From Planosporangium thailandense (GTDB lineage Bacteria > Actinomycetota > Actinomycetes > Mycobacteriales > Micromonosporaceae), in assembly GCF_011947195.1 (NCBI RefSeq), contig NZ_JAATVY010000033.1:1-56845 (forward strand): a stretch of DNA of 56,845 bases, given 5' to 3'. The notes below the pieces were generated by a model, which was not told the DNA's origin, searched no databases, and saw only the letters and a list, made by a program, of their open reading frames with translations. The first letter of the stretch is position 1. Each line of letters begins with the position of its first letter. Positions 1-7,187 of this stretch are shown here, one piece after another. A program made the translations under genes and the position numbers.

Positions 1-123
1 GCGCAGGCCGATGTGCCCGTTGGACAGCGCGAACACCGACTCCGACTGCGCCAGCACCCGGAGATCGAGCCCGCTTTCGCGGACCTCCCAGGGATGGCAG
101 GGGAACGCCGAGTGCCTGATCAC
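1..123 (-). CDS. Glycoside hydrolase family 65 phosphorylase, N-terminal fragment
   Basis: Only the first 41 codons lie in the window; the rest runs off the left edge. The reading begins with GTG at 123 and contains the stretch ESVFALSNGHIGLR, typical of the N-terminus of GH65 maltose/trehalose/kojibiose phosphorylases, which cleave a disaccharide with phosphate to give beta-glucose 1-phosphate. The GTG overlaps the TGA of the upstream beta-phosphoglucomutase gene (GTGA, 4 bp), so the two are probably translated together. This is the usual pairing: the phosphorylase makes the sugar phosphate that the mutase consumes. The exact disaccharide cannot be told from this fragment. Confidence 0.8.
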   Translation of the reverse strand, partial: MIRHSAFPCHPWEVRESGLDLRVLAQSESVFALSNGHIGLR

Positions 124-890
124 GATTTGACCCCCGGATCCGGTCGGTCCAGTAGTTCGGCGAGATCCTTCACCACCGTGTCGGCGCCGTGCGTGCGCAG
201 TTCGTCGGCCTGGCCCGCCCGGTCGACGCCGACGATGTACCCGAACCCGCCGGCCCGGCCGGCGGCGACGCCGGCCAGCGCGTCCTCGAACACCACGGCC
301 GCTGCCGGTTCGACCCCGAGCAGGCGGGCCGCGTACCGGAACGTGTCGGGCGCCGGCTTGCCGCGCAGCCCCTCCCGCGGGGCGACGACGCCGTCCACCC
401 GCGCCTCGATGAGGTCGGCGATGCCGGCGGCGACCAGGATCTCCGCGCAGTGCCTGCTCGACGACACGACCGCGCGCCGTAGCCCGGCGTCGCGCGCCGC
501 CCGCAGGTAGCGCACCGAGCCCTCGTACGGCTTGACCCCGTCATGGTGCAGCCGCCGCGCGAACGCCTCGTCCTTGCGCGCGCTCAGCCCCTGGACGGTC
601 TCCTTGTCGGGCGGGTCGTCCGGCTGGCCCTCGGGCAGGGTGACGTGGCGGGACGCCAGGAACGACCGGGTGCCGTCGGCGCGGGGCCTGCCGTCGACGT
701 ACTCGTCGTAGTCGGCCACCTGGTCGAACGGCCGGAACTCCGCGCCGGTGCGCGCGGCGTGTTGCCGCAGGAACTCGTCGAACACCTCTTTCCACGCCGC
801 GGCGTGGACCGCCGCCGTCGGGGTCAGGACACCGTCGAGGTCGAACAGGCACGCGCGAATGCCCGCGGGCAGGCCGAGCATGATGGCCAC
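120..890 (-). CDS. Beta-phosphoglucomutase family HAD hydrolase
   Basis: This 256-residue protein is a cytosolic HAD-superfamily enzyme. The nucleophile motif DLDGVLT is at about residues 17-23 (first Asp is the phosphorylated residue), the Ser-containing motif II VVSSSRHC lies in the middle, and the acidic motif FEDALAGV is near residue 200. A cap region follows the first motif, as in beta-phosphoglucomutases, which interconvert beta-glucose 1-phosphate and glucose 6-phosphate. Its stop overlaps the GTG of the GH65 phosphorylase, which strongly supports the mutase role over a generic phosphatase. The ATG at 890 is used; an internal ATG lies 3 codons later. Confidence 0.85.
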   Translation of the reverse strand: MAIMLGLPAGIRACLFDLDGVLTPTAAVHAAAWKEVFDEFLRQHAARTGAEFRPFDQVADYDEYVDGRPRADGTRSFLASRHVTLPEGQPDDPPDKETVQGLSARKDEAFARRLHHDGVKPYEGSVRYLRAARDAGLRRAVVSSSRHCAEILVAAGIADLIEARVDGVVAPREGLRGKPAPDTFRYAARLLGVEPAAAVVFEDALAGVAAGRAGGFGYIVGVDRAGQADELRTHGADTVVKDLAELLDRPDPGVKS

Positions 891-894
891 GCTA

Positions 895-945
895 ACCGAG
901 CCGGCCGGCGACCACCATGCTCTGGTGGTCGCCGGCCGGCTCGGT
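895..945 (-). terminator. Perfect 23-bp hairpin between the LCP gene and the sugar operon
   Basis: A perfectly paired 23-bp stem (895-917 with 923-945) around the 5-nt loop TGCTC lies just after the LCP-family gene stop and just before the phosphoglucomutase start. It is most simply a strong terminator for the leftward LCP gene. There is no T-run, as is usual in GC-rich actinomycetes. It would also insulate the downstream sugar operon. Confidence 0.7.
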
Positions 946-970
946 CAGCGGTCTGTCGGTCGCGGGTGGG

Positions 971-2380
971 TCAGCCCCCGATGGCCGCCCCGTCGGTGTT
1001 GACCCAGTCGGGGTGTTGGGCGACGAAGTCGCTCAACCTGTCGTCGCGTACCGACTGCAGCAGCTGGAGGCTGGTGGGGTCGAGCGTCTCGAAGGACTGG
1101 CCGTTGATGGTCTCGGAGTGGAAGGTCCCGGCGTTCGTCTTGATCATGGTGACGTTGCTCGGGTTGATGTCCTTGAGGGTGAACAGCCAGTCGGTGAGCT
1201 TGAAGTTGCCGTTGTCGACGGTCAGGGCCTCGCCGGCGGCGCGGAGGACGGAGTCGAGCTTCGCCGGGTTGGTCACCACGCCGGCGCTCAGCGTCTTCTT
1301 CGCGAGCGCCTTGATGAACTGCTGCTGGTGGCGCTGCCGGCCGTAGTCGCCGTCACTGATCAGCTCGCGCTGGCGCACGTAGTCGAGCGCCTGCCAGGCG
1401 GACAGGTCCTGGCAGCCGGGCTTGTACACCTGTGGCCGCACCCCGGGGATCTTGATCAGCTGGAGATCGGGCGTCATCCGGTAGGGGGCGGTTTCCTTGC
1501 CATTGGCGTCCCAGCCGATGTGGATCGAGGTCACCGTCTCGTCGACGCACATGTGCACGCCGCCGAGGGCCCGGGTGACGTCCTGGAACCCCTGGAAGTT
1601 GACGATCGCGCCGGCGTTGAACGTGATGCCCGTCAGCCGTTTGATGGTGAGCGCGAGAAGTTCGAAGCCGCCCGCTCGCCCGCCGCCGTTCTGGCTGCCG
1701 AAGAAGAACGCCGAGTTGATCTTGTCAATGCCGCCCGGGTAGTGGCTCTTCGGGAACGGCGGGATCTGCACCCGCGAGTCGCGCGGGATGGACACCAGAT
1801 AGGCCCCATTATGGCTGGCGTCGATATGCGCAATGACAATCGAATCGGAGCGGGAGCCCTCGACGCCCTCGCCGGGCCGCTCGTCGATGCCGACGAGAAG
1901 TATGGTCAGCGGCCCGTTGATCGACGTGCCGGTGGCCATCGCCTCGGAGCCGAGCAGGCTCTGCTGGTTGACCGAGCCGGTGTAGCGGTTGAGCAGCACC
2001 GTGCCGCCGGCGATGGCGGTGCCGCTGAGCAGCATCAGCATCGCGCCCGCGATGACGAGCACCTTGGCCCACCACGGGTCGCGGTGCCGCTTCTTCCGGA
2101 CGGCCGGTGGCTGCTGCGGCGGCGGACCTGACGCCCGCGGCGGCCTTGCCGCGGCGGCTGCCCGGTCGGGCTGCGGCGCCCAGGCGCCCGCCGGCTGATT
2201 CGGGCCGAGCGGAGGCCGGCCGGTGGCCGTCGGCACGCTCGCGACCGCGGCCGGTCGGGCGGTTGGCGGCTGAGTGTTGCCGTTCCCGGATCCTGACGTG
2301 AATACCGTTCCCGATGAGAAAACGGGGCCGGAGTGGCGCTCGGCGCGGCCACGACCCGGGGGATGCGAACCGGCGGGCAT
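971..2380 (-). CDS. LytR-CpsA-Psr (LCP) family glycopolymer ligase
   Basis: This 469-residue protein attaches polyprenyl-phosphate-linked glycopolymers to peptidoglycan on the outer face of the membrane. The N-terminus (1-100) is a long Pro/Ala-rich cytosolic segment ending in a basic patch (RKKRHR). One membrane span follows (about 103-128), and then the extracellular LCP domain with TILLVGIDERP, SRSDSIVIAHID and the conserved SIPRDSRV arginine motif (about 155-350). The C-terminal part ends with no further domain that I recognise. The ATG at 2380 is used. It is a single-gene unit bounded downstream by the hairpin at 895-945. Several LCP paralogues are normal in actinomycetes, so the specific polymer cannot be assigned. 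Confidence 0.9.
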   Translation of the reverse strand: MPAGSHPPGRGRAERHSGPVFSSGTVFTSGSGNGNTQPPTARPAAVASVPTATGRPPLGPNQPAGAWAPQPDRAAAAARPPRASGPPPQQPPAVRKKRHRDPWWAKVLVIAGAMLMLLSGTAIAGGTVLLNRYTGSVNQQSLLGSEAMATGTSINGPLTILLVGIDERPGEGVEGSRSDSIVIAHIDASHNGAYLVSIPRDSRVQIPPFPKSHYPGGIDKINSAFFFGSQNGGGRAGGFELLALTIKRLTGITFNAGAIVNFQGFQDVTRALGGVHMCVDETVTSIHIGWDANGKETAPYRMTPDLQLIKIPGVRPQVYKPGCQDLSAWQALDYVRQRELISDGDYGRQRHQQQFIKALAKKTLSAGVVTNPAKLDSVLRAAGEALTVDNGNFKLTDWLFTLKDINPSNVTMIKTNAGTFHSETINGQSFETLDPTSLQLLQSVRDDRLSDFVAQHPDWVNTDGAAIGG

Positions 2381-2524
2381 CGCCCTCCCATCTCCGACAC
2401 TTCAGCGAAACGTGCTGGTACACGGTAGCGGTAGTCCGCCACTCCTGGGGAACCACCGTGACTCCTGTTACGCCTGTACATACGGCCGATCACGACCGGT
2501 GACGGCCGTCGTCCGGACGGTGCG

Positions 2525-2814
2525 TCACCGCGGTACCGGCTCCGGCGAACGTCCGCTGGCAGGCGGTCCGAGACCGCCCGATCGCCGATGTAGGTGCTGG
2601 CACGGCGACGTCGCGGTTTCGAAGCCGGCCCGTCGGGCGATCCGTTCGACGCGCGGATCGGCGGTCTCCGGGGGCAGCCGCGCGTGGTCCGTCCGTCGCC
2701 GCGACAGTCACCGCGTCCGGCTGATCCCGGCCTCCGCCCGGAACCGTTGTGTGAACGTTCGTACGCTCATGTCCGCCTGTTCGGCCAGCACCGCAAGAGT
2801 GAGCCGAACTCCTG
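2525..2814 (-). pseudogene. Decayed AraC-family regulator, C-terminal DNA-binding remnant
   Basis: Reading leftward from 2814 in one frame gives LTLAVLAEQADMSVRTFTQR followed by FRAEAGIS, a clear first AraC/XylS helix-turn-helix. A TGA at 2708-2710 falls where family members usually have the Trp of a SPxRW motif. Beyond it the same frame continues with VERIARRAGFETATS, the second helix-turn-helix, and ends at TGA 2525-2527. The ligand-binding N-terminal half is absent: the recognisable sequence stops exactly where the palindrome at 2813-2864 begins. Homology is read from motifs, not from a search. The residual similarity resembles GlxA-type regulators (DJ-1/PfpI plus AraC), which is an inference. 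Confidence 0.7.
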
Positions 2815-2864
2815 ATCGCGGAGACTTTTCCGGGTCGCGAAACACGGAAAAGCCTCCGCGATCA
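2813..2864. repeat. TGATC...GATCA palindrome, copy A
   Basis: This 52-bp imperfect palindrome has 20-nt arms with one mismatch. It starts TGATCGCGGAG, has TTTTCCG at the stem tip and mirrors it on the other side. It shares ends and core with the copies at 11798, 19913 and 39783. It sits between the AraC remnant and the stop of the S33 peptidase gene, where it could also act as the terminator of that leftward gene. Confidence 0.8.
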
Positions 2865-2877
2865 TGGCTGGCTCCGG

Positions 2878-4500
2878 TCAGGGGTGTGTCACCGACCGGG
2901 GTCGGCTGGGGACGGCCTGCGCGTGCATCGTCGACGCGGCGGCCGGCGCGGCCCCGGCGGGTACGGGCTCGGGAAGCGGGTCACACGTGGTGTCCGCGCC
3001 GTTGCCCTTCTTGCGGGCCGGCAGCTTGCCGCTGGCCAGGTAGTCGGCGATCTGGTTGTCGACGCAGGCGTTGCCGTTGAGCGTGCCGGCGTGCGTGGTG
3101 CCGCCCGGCTCGGCGATCAGGCTGGCGTGCGGGAACAGCCGGCGGACCTCCAGGCTGCCCTCGTACGGCGTCGCGGCGTCCAGCGTCTCGTCGACCAGCA
3201 GGGCGCTGGCGACCTTGCTGCCGTCGATCTTCACGGGCTTGTGGGCCTTGGCCGGCCAGTAGATGCACGGCGCGTTGAACCAGGCGTTGCCCCAGGTCTC
3301 GAACGGCGCGGACCGGAAGGTCCGCCAGTTGTCGCGCTTCCACTGGTCCCAGCTGGTCGGCCACTGCACGTCGACGCACTGGACGCCGAGGTACATGGCG
3401 AACCCGTTGTCGTCGCCCGGACCGTCGGCGTTCCGGTACGCCTGGATCAGCGGCGCCGGGTCGCCCGTGCGCACCCAGTTGGCGAAGGTGTCGGCGAGAT
3501 CGGTCCAGGTGGACTGGTAATACCCGGCCCACAGGTAGATGTCGGTCCACTCGTCGGGACCGACGACCCCGCCGGCCGGCTTGGCGCGCAGCTTGAACTG
3601 CTCGGCGTACCAGCGCGCCTCCACCGCCTGCTCGGTGTTGCCGAGGTGGTAGACGCTGTCGTACCTGGCGAGCCAGCCGAACCAGATCTTGATGTTCTTC
3701 TCGAACGCCACGTCCTGGTCGAGGTTGGCCTGGTACCAGACCTTGCGCGGGTCGACGTTGCTGTCGAGGACCATCCGGCGCACCCGCTCCGGGAACAGCG
3801 TCGAGTAGACCTGGCCGAGGTAGGTGCCGTACGAGAAGCCGTAGTAGTTGATCTGGTGTGCGCCGAGCGCGGCCCGGATGCGGTCCATGTCCTTGGCCGA
3901 GTCGATCGTGGTGAGGTGGTTGAGCAGGTCACCGCCGTTCTTGCCGCAGGCCTCGGCGTACGCCTTGGACCGGTCCAGCCACGTCTTTTCCAGGCTCGCG
4001 TTCCAGGGGATGTAGTCGGGGCGGTTCGGGCCCTGGTAGTTCGGGTCACACGACAGGGCCGGCTGGCTCTCGCCGACGCCGCGCGGGTCGAACCCGATCC
4101 AGTCGTAGGCGTCGCCGGCGTTCTTGGGCACGTACTCGCCGAGAACCGACAGGCCGAGCCCGGAGCCGCCGGGGCCGCCCGGGTTGACCAGCATGATGCC
4201 CTGGTACTGCGCGTCGGGCGTCTTGTGCTTGATCCGCGACACCGCCAGCTTGATCTTCTTGCCGTTCGGGTGGCTGTAGTCGAGGGGAACGGAGAGGAGC
4301 CCGCACTCCGCGTTCCGCTTGATCAGGCCGGCTTTATCGCACTTGCCCCAACTGATGCCTGACGCGGCCGCATCCGTACCCGACGACGCGACCGCGGGGC
4401 CCGCCCAGGCCGCCGATCCGGCGCTCGTGGCGGCCATCACGGCGGCGGCGCTGAAGACGAGGATCCTTCTCGCCCGTGAACCTGTTGTCGTTGCCTTCAC
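2878..4500 (-). CDS. Secreted alpha/beta-hydrolase peptidase, tripeptidyl aminopeptidase type (S33)
   Basis: This is an exported serine peptidase of about 540 residues, like Streptomyces tripeptidyl aminopeptidases, which remove short N-terminal peptides outside the cell. A basic N-terminus and hydrophobic core (RRILVFSAAAVMAATSAG) form a Sec signal ending near AAWA. The oxyanion motif NPGGPGGSG is followed by the nucleophile elbow GFSYGTYLG near residue 230. The C-terminal TAP-like domain carries the Asp of LLVDETLDAATPYEGS and the His of GGTTHAGT. I choose the GTG at 4500 because GAGGGAGGG lies 5-7 nt upstream; an in-frame ATG at 4521 lacks such a site and would add seven polar residues before the signal. 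It is a single gene. Confidence 0.88.
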   Translation of the reverse strand: MKATTTGSRARRILVFSAAAVMAATSAGSAAWAGPAVASSGTDAAASGISWGKCDKAGLIKRNAECGLLSVPLDYSHPNGKKIKLAVSRIKHKTPDAQYQGIMLVNPGGPGGSGLGLSVLGEYVPKNAGDAYDWIGFDPRGVGESQPALSCDPNYQGPNRPDYIPWNASLEKTWLDRSKAYAEACGKNGGDLLNHLTTIDSAKDMDRIRAALGAHQINYYGFSYGTYLGQVYSTLFPERVRRMVLDSNVDPRKVWYQANLDQDVAFEKNIKIWFGWLARYDSVYHLGNTEQAVEARWYAEQFKLRAKPAGGVVGPDEWTDIYLWAGYYQSTWTDLADTFANWVRTGDPAPLIQAYRNADGPGDDNGFAMYLGVQCVDVQWPTSWDQWKRDNWRTFRSAPFETWGNAWFNAPCIYWPAKAHKPVKIDGSKVASALLVDETLDAATPYEGSLEVRRLFPHASLIAEPGGTTHAGTLNGNACVDNQIADYLASGKLPARKKGNGADTTCDPLPEPVPAGAAPAAASTMHAQAVPSRPRSVTHP

Positions 4501-4677
4501 ACGACCCTCCCTCTCGGGCATGCCGGCGGTCAGTCATAGGCATGCGTCACTGCCCGATCTTGTCGGTGGGCAGGGCGGTGCGGAAGGGGTCGAGCCCCGA
4601 ATTTCCCGGGTTAACGGGTGCCGAGCGGAGAAGAAAGGGTGGTCGTCGATCAGGTGACCCTGCGTCGGTGCGCAGCG

Positions 4678-5454
4678 TTAGAAATCGACCACGATAGGTG
4701 CGTGGTCGGACGGTCCCTTGCCCTTGCGGGCCTCCCGGTCGATGTACGCCGACCGCACCTGGCCGGCCAGGTCGCCGGTGGCGTAGACCAGGTCGATGCG
4801 CATGCCCTTGTCCTGGTGGAACATGCCGGCCCGGTAGTCCCAGTAGGTGAACGGGTGGTCGCCCTTCATCGGCCGGGGCACCACGTCGGTGAGGCCGAGC
4901 GCACGCAGGTCGGCCAGCGCCCCCCGCTCGGGCGGCGTCACGTGCGTCGACCCCACGAACACGGACGGGTCCCACACGTCGGCATCGGTCGGCGCGACGT
5001 TGAAGTCGCCGCACACCGCGAGCGGGCCGCCGCCGGCGAGTTCCGCCGCCAGCGCCGCACGCAGCGCGGCGAGCCAGGCCAGCTTGTACGTGTAGTGCGG
5101 GGAGTCAGGCGTACGGCCGTTGGGCACATAGACCGACCAGACCCGTACCCCGTCGCAGGTCGCGGAGATCGATCTCGCTTCCGGGTCGGGAAAGCCGGGT
5201 TCGCCGGCGAAGCCGCGGGTGACGTCGTCGAGGCCCACCCGGGACAGCAGGGCGACCCCGTTCCACTGGCCGATGCCGTACGCGGCGGTGGCGTAACCCA
5301 GCTCGCCCACCTCACCCGCCGGGAACGTCTCCGCGGAGCACTTGATCTCCTGCAGGCAGACCACGTCCGGCTTGGTCGCGGAGAGCCAGTCCAGCAGTCG
5401 GGGCAGCCGGGCCCGTACCGAGTTGACGTTCCACGTCGCGAGGCGCATCCCCAC
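4678..5454 (-). CDS. xthA: Exodeoxyribonuclease III
   Basis: This 258-residue cytosolic Mg-dependent AP endonuclease/3'-5' exonuclease acts in base-excision repair. The opening MRLATWNVNSVRARL, the metal-binding Glu of CLQEIKCS (about residue 36), the motif VYVPNG, the catalytic pair in GDFNVAP and the terminal SDHAPIVVDF are all present and in order. Length matches bacterial XthA. Start is the ATG at 5454; a second ATG two codons later is equally possible. The next gene is divergent, so both promoters must lie within 5455-5558. A short CTGCCC/GGGCAG hairpin at 4550-4573 lies downstream and may terminate it. Confidence 0.93.
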   Translation of the reverse strand: MGMRLATWNVNSVRARLPRLLDWLSATKPDVVCLQEIKCSAETFPAGEVGELGYATAAYGIGQWNGVALLSRVGLDDVTRGFAGEPGFPDPEARSISATCDGVRVWSVYVPNGRTPDSPHYTYKLAWLAALRAALAAELAGGGPLAVCGDFNVAPTDADVWDPSVFVGSTHVTPPERGALADLRALGLTDVVPRPMKGDHPFTYWDYRAGMFHQDKGMRIDLVYATGDLAGQVRSAYIDREARKGKGPSDHAPIVVDF

Positions 5455-5558
5455 AGCCTGCCCTACGGGATCCCGTCCCGTCGCCCGGCCCGCTCATGAT
5501 CTCGGGGCGTCGGGGTAGTCACCCGGTTCCCGCGCCCGTGCTCCGGAAGGAGCTGATC

Positions 5559-5855
5559 ATGACTATCCCGGCCTGTACCCACCTCGGCGAAACCCGTCCG
5601 GATGTCACCCCCGCCACCGACGGCTGCCAGGAGTGCCTGGCCAGTGGCAGCCCCTGGGTACACCTGCGGTTGTGCATGACCTGCGGGCACGTCGGCTGCT
5701 GTGACAGCTCGCCGAACCAGCACGCGAGATTCCACTCCCACGCCACCGGGCACCCGATCGTGCAGTCGTACGAGCCGGGCGAGGACTGGTGGTGGTGCTT
5801 CGTCGACGATGTCGCTTTCGAGGTGGCCGGGGCGCCCTCGTACGCGCACGCCTGA
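5559..5855 (+). CDS. UBP-type zinc finger protein
   Basis: This 98-residue protein is almost entirely one zinc-binding domain of the ubiquitin-hydrolase (Zf-UBP) type. Cys/His ligands appear as CTHLG, GCQEC, CMTCGHVGCCD, HARFHSHATGHP and the aromatic tail EDWWWCFVDDVAF. In bacteria these small proteins have no established substrate, since ubiquitin is absent; they are common in actinomycetes. The start is the ATG at 5559, preceded by GGAAGGAG at good distance; upstream in-frame codons would add a poor-quality extension. The NAD kinase starts 25 bp downstream in the same direction, so the two may be co-transcribed. Confidence 0.88.
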   Translation: MTIPACTHLGETRPDVTPATDGCQECLASGSPWVHLRLCMTCGHVGCCDSSPNQHARFHSHATGHPIVQSYEPGEDWWWCFVDDVAFEVAGAPSYAHA

Positions 5856-5880
5856 CCGTCACGCGCCGTAAAGTGACGGA

Positions 5881-6744
5881 ATGGGCCATGTACAGACGGT
5901 CGGCCTGGTACTGCATCCCCGCCGCGACTCGGCGGCCGCGATCGACACGATCCTGCGCTGGGCACACCAGCGGAACGCGACCGTGCTCGGCCTGCACGAC
6001 GAGGTCGACCGGATCGCCTGCAGCGCCGTGGCCGTCGACCCGCAGGAGCTGGTCGAGCGTTCGCAGCTACTCGTCAGCCTCGGCGGCGACGGCACCATGC
6101 TGCGGACGATGAGGTTGGCCGAGGGGCGCAAGACCCCGATCCTCGGGGTCAACCTCGGGCGGCTGGGCTTCCTGGCCGAGGTCGACGTGCCCGACCTGCC
6201 GGGTGCGTTGTCGGCGATCGACGAACACCGGCACACCGTCGAGCCGCGGTTGGCCGTGTCCACCGCGCTGCCCGACGGGGAGACGGTGACCGCGTTCAAC
6301 GACATCGACCTGGCCCGGATCCCGGGCGATCACATCGCGGCGGTGGGCATCACCGTGGAGGGGCACCAGTTCGTGCAGTACGCCGCCGATGCTGTCATCG
6401 TCGCCACCCCGACCGGGTCCACCGCGTACAGCTTCTCCGCCGGCGGGCCCATCGTGTCGCCCACTGTGGAGGGTCTGCTCGTCAGCGCGGCGGCAGCGCA
6501 CTCCACCTTCAACCGGCCGCTGTTCCTCTCCCTCGACGAGCGGTTGGTCCTCGACGTCCTACCCACGAGCGGGCAGCTGGCGGTGGAGGTTGACGGCGCC
6601 GTGCGGGGGTACGTGAGGCCCGGCGACAGCCTGTTGGTCAAACCGGTGCCGGGCGCGGCGTACGTGGTCCGCCTCGGCCAGACCACGTTCTACGAACGCG
6701 CCCGACGCAAGCTCCGGGTCAGCAGCAGTGCCGAAGTCGAATGA
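5881..6744 (+). CDS. nadK: NAD(+) kinase
   Basis: This 287-residue cytosolic kinase phosphorylates NAD to NADP. The diagnostic GGDGT motif is at residues 68-72 (LVSLGGDGTMLRTM), followed by the LGRLGFLAEV motif, the NAD-binding AFNDIDLAR and the glycine-rich TPTGSTAYSFSAGGPIV. Length agrees with bacterial NadK. It lies 25 bp after the UBP zinc-finger gene and its last codons overlap the open frame of the next acetyltransferase, suggesting one transcript. This is not the recN-linked context usual for the main actinobacterial nadK, so a second paralogue elsewhere in the genome is possible. Confidence 0.93.
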   Translation: MGHVQTVGLVLHPRRDSAAAIDTILRWAHQRNATVLGLHDEVDRIACSAVAVDPQELVERSQLLVSLGGDGTMLRTMRLAEGRKTPILGVNLGRLGFLAEVDVPDLPGALSAIDEHRHTVEPRLAVSTALPDGETVTAFNDIDLARIPGDHIAAVGITVEGHQFVQYAADAVIVATPTGSTAYSFSAGGPIVSPTVEGLLVSAAAAHSTFNRPLFLSLDERLVLDVLPTSGQLAVEVDGAVRGYVRPGDSLLVKPVPGAAYVVRLGQTTFYERARRKLRVSSSAEVE

Positions 6745-6766
6745 GCCCTTCGTGAAAGGCGGCAAC

Positions 6767-7099
6767 GTGTCTGAGATGAGCATCGTCCACAACCCCGAAC
6801 TGTCGCGTTACGAGGTGCGTATCGACGGCCGGGTGGCCGGTTTCACGCAGTATCGGCGGGCCCCCAGGACCGTTGACTTCACCCACACCGAGGTCTACCC
6901 GGAGTTCGAGGGCCAGGGCCTGGGCAGCAAGCTCGCGGCCGGCGCGCTCGACGCCGTGCGTGCCGGCGGTGACCGGGCCGTCGCCAGCTGCCCGTTCATC
7001 TCCACCTACATCAAGCGCCATCCGGAGTACTCCGACCTGGTGGCCGCGCCCGACCGGAGCGCCGGCACGAACTCCGCCCGCGTCTCGTCCGCCAACTGA
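6767..7099 (+). CDS. Small GNAT-like N-acetyltransferase (YidJ/CG-type)
   Basis: A protein of about 110 residues with the compact acetyltransferase fold seen in PF14542: YEVRIDGRVAGFTQYRR, then FTHTEVYPEFEGQGLGSKLA (the acetyl-CoA pyrophosphate loop) and the CPFISTYIKRHPEYSDLV ending with its conserved Cys. Family members lack a known substrate. The GTG at 6767 is preferred, because GAAAGGCGG lies just upstream; an ATG at 6776 is an alternative, and the frame stays open to 6728, inside nadK. It is the last gene of the probable 5559-7099 unit, closed by the hairpin at 7122-7163. Confidence 0.8.
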   Translation: MSEMSIVHNPELSRYEVRIDGRVAGFTQYRRAPRTVDFTHTEVYPEFEGQGLGSKLAAGALDAVRAGGDRAVASCPFISTYIKRHPEYSDLVAAPDRSAGTNSARVSSAN

Positions 7100-7121
7100 C
7101 GCCACCGCCGGAGGTACGGTG

Positions 7122-7163
7122 CGTCGACGGCGACCCAGGCGATCGCCCGGGTCGCCGCCGACG
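7122..7163. terminator. Bidirectional hairpin between convergent genes
   Basis: Arms 7122-7136 and 7149-7163 pair over 15 bp with a single mismatch, and a second short palindrome (GGCGATCGCC) fills the loop. It lies between the acetyltransferase stop and the sedolisin stop, so it can terminate both. Confidence 0.7.
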
Positions 7164-7187
7164 TGGGCTGGACCGACCGATCCGGGC

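Noticed and set aside
971..2131. Long + strand frame opposite the LCP gene
   Set aside because: It is a mirror frame of a clearly homologous gene; its translation is a low-complexity Gly/Val/Arg string with no family motif.
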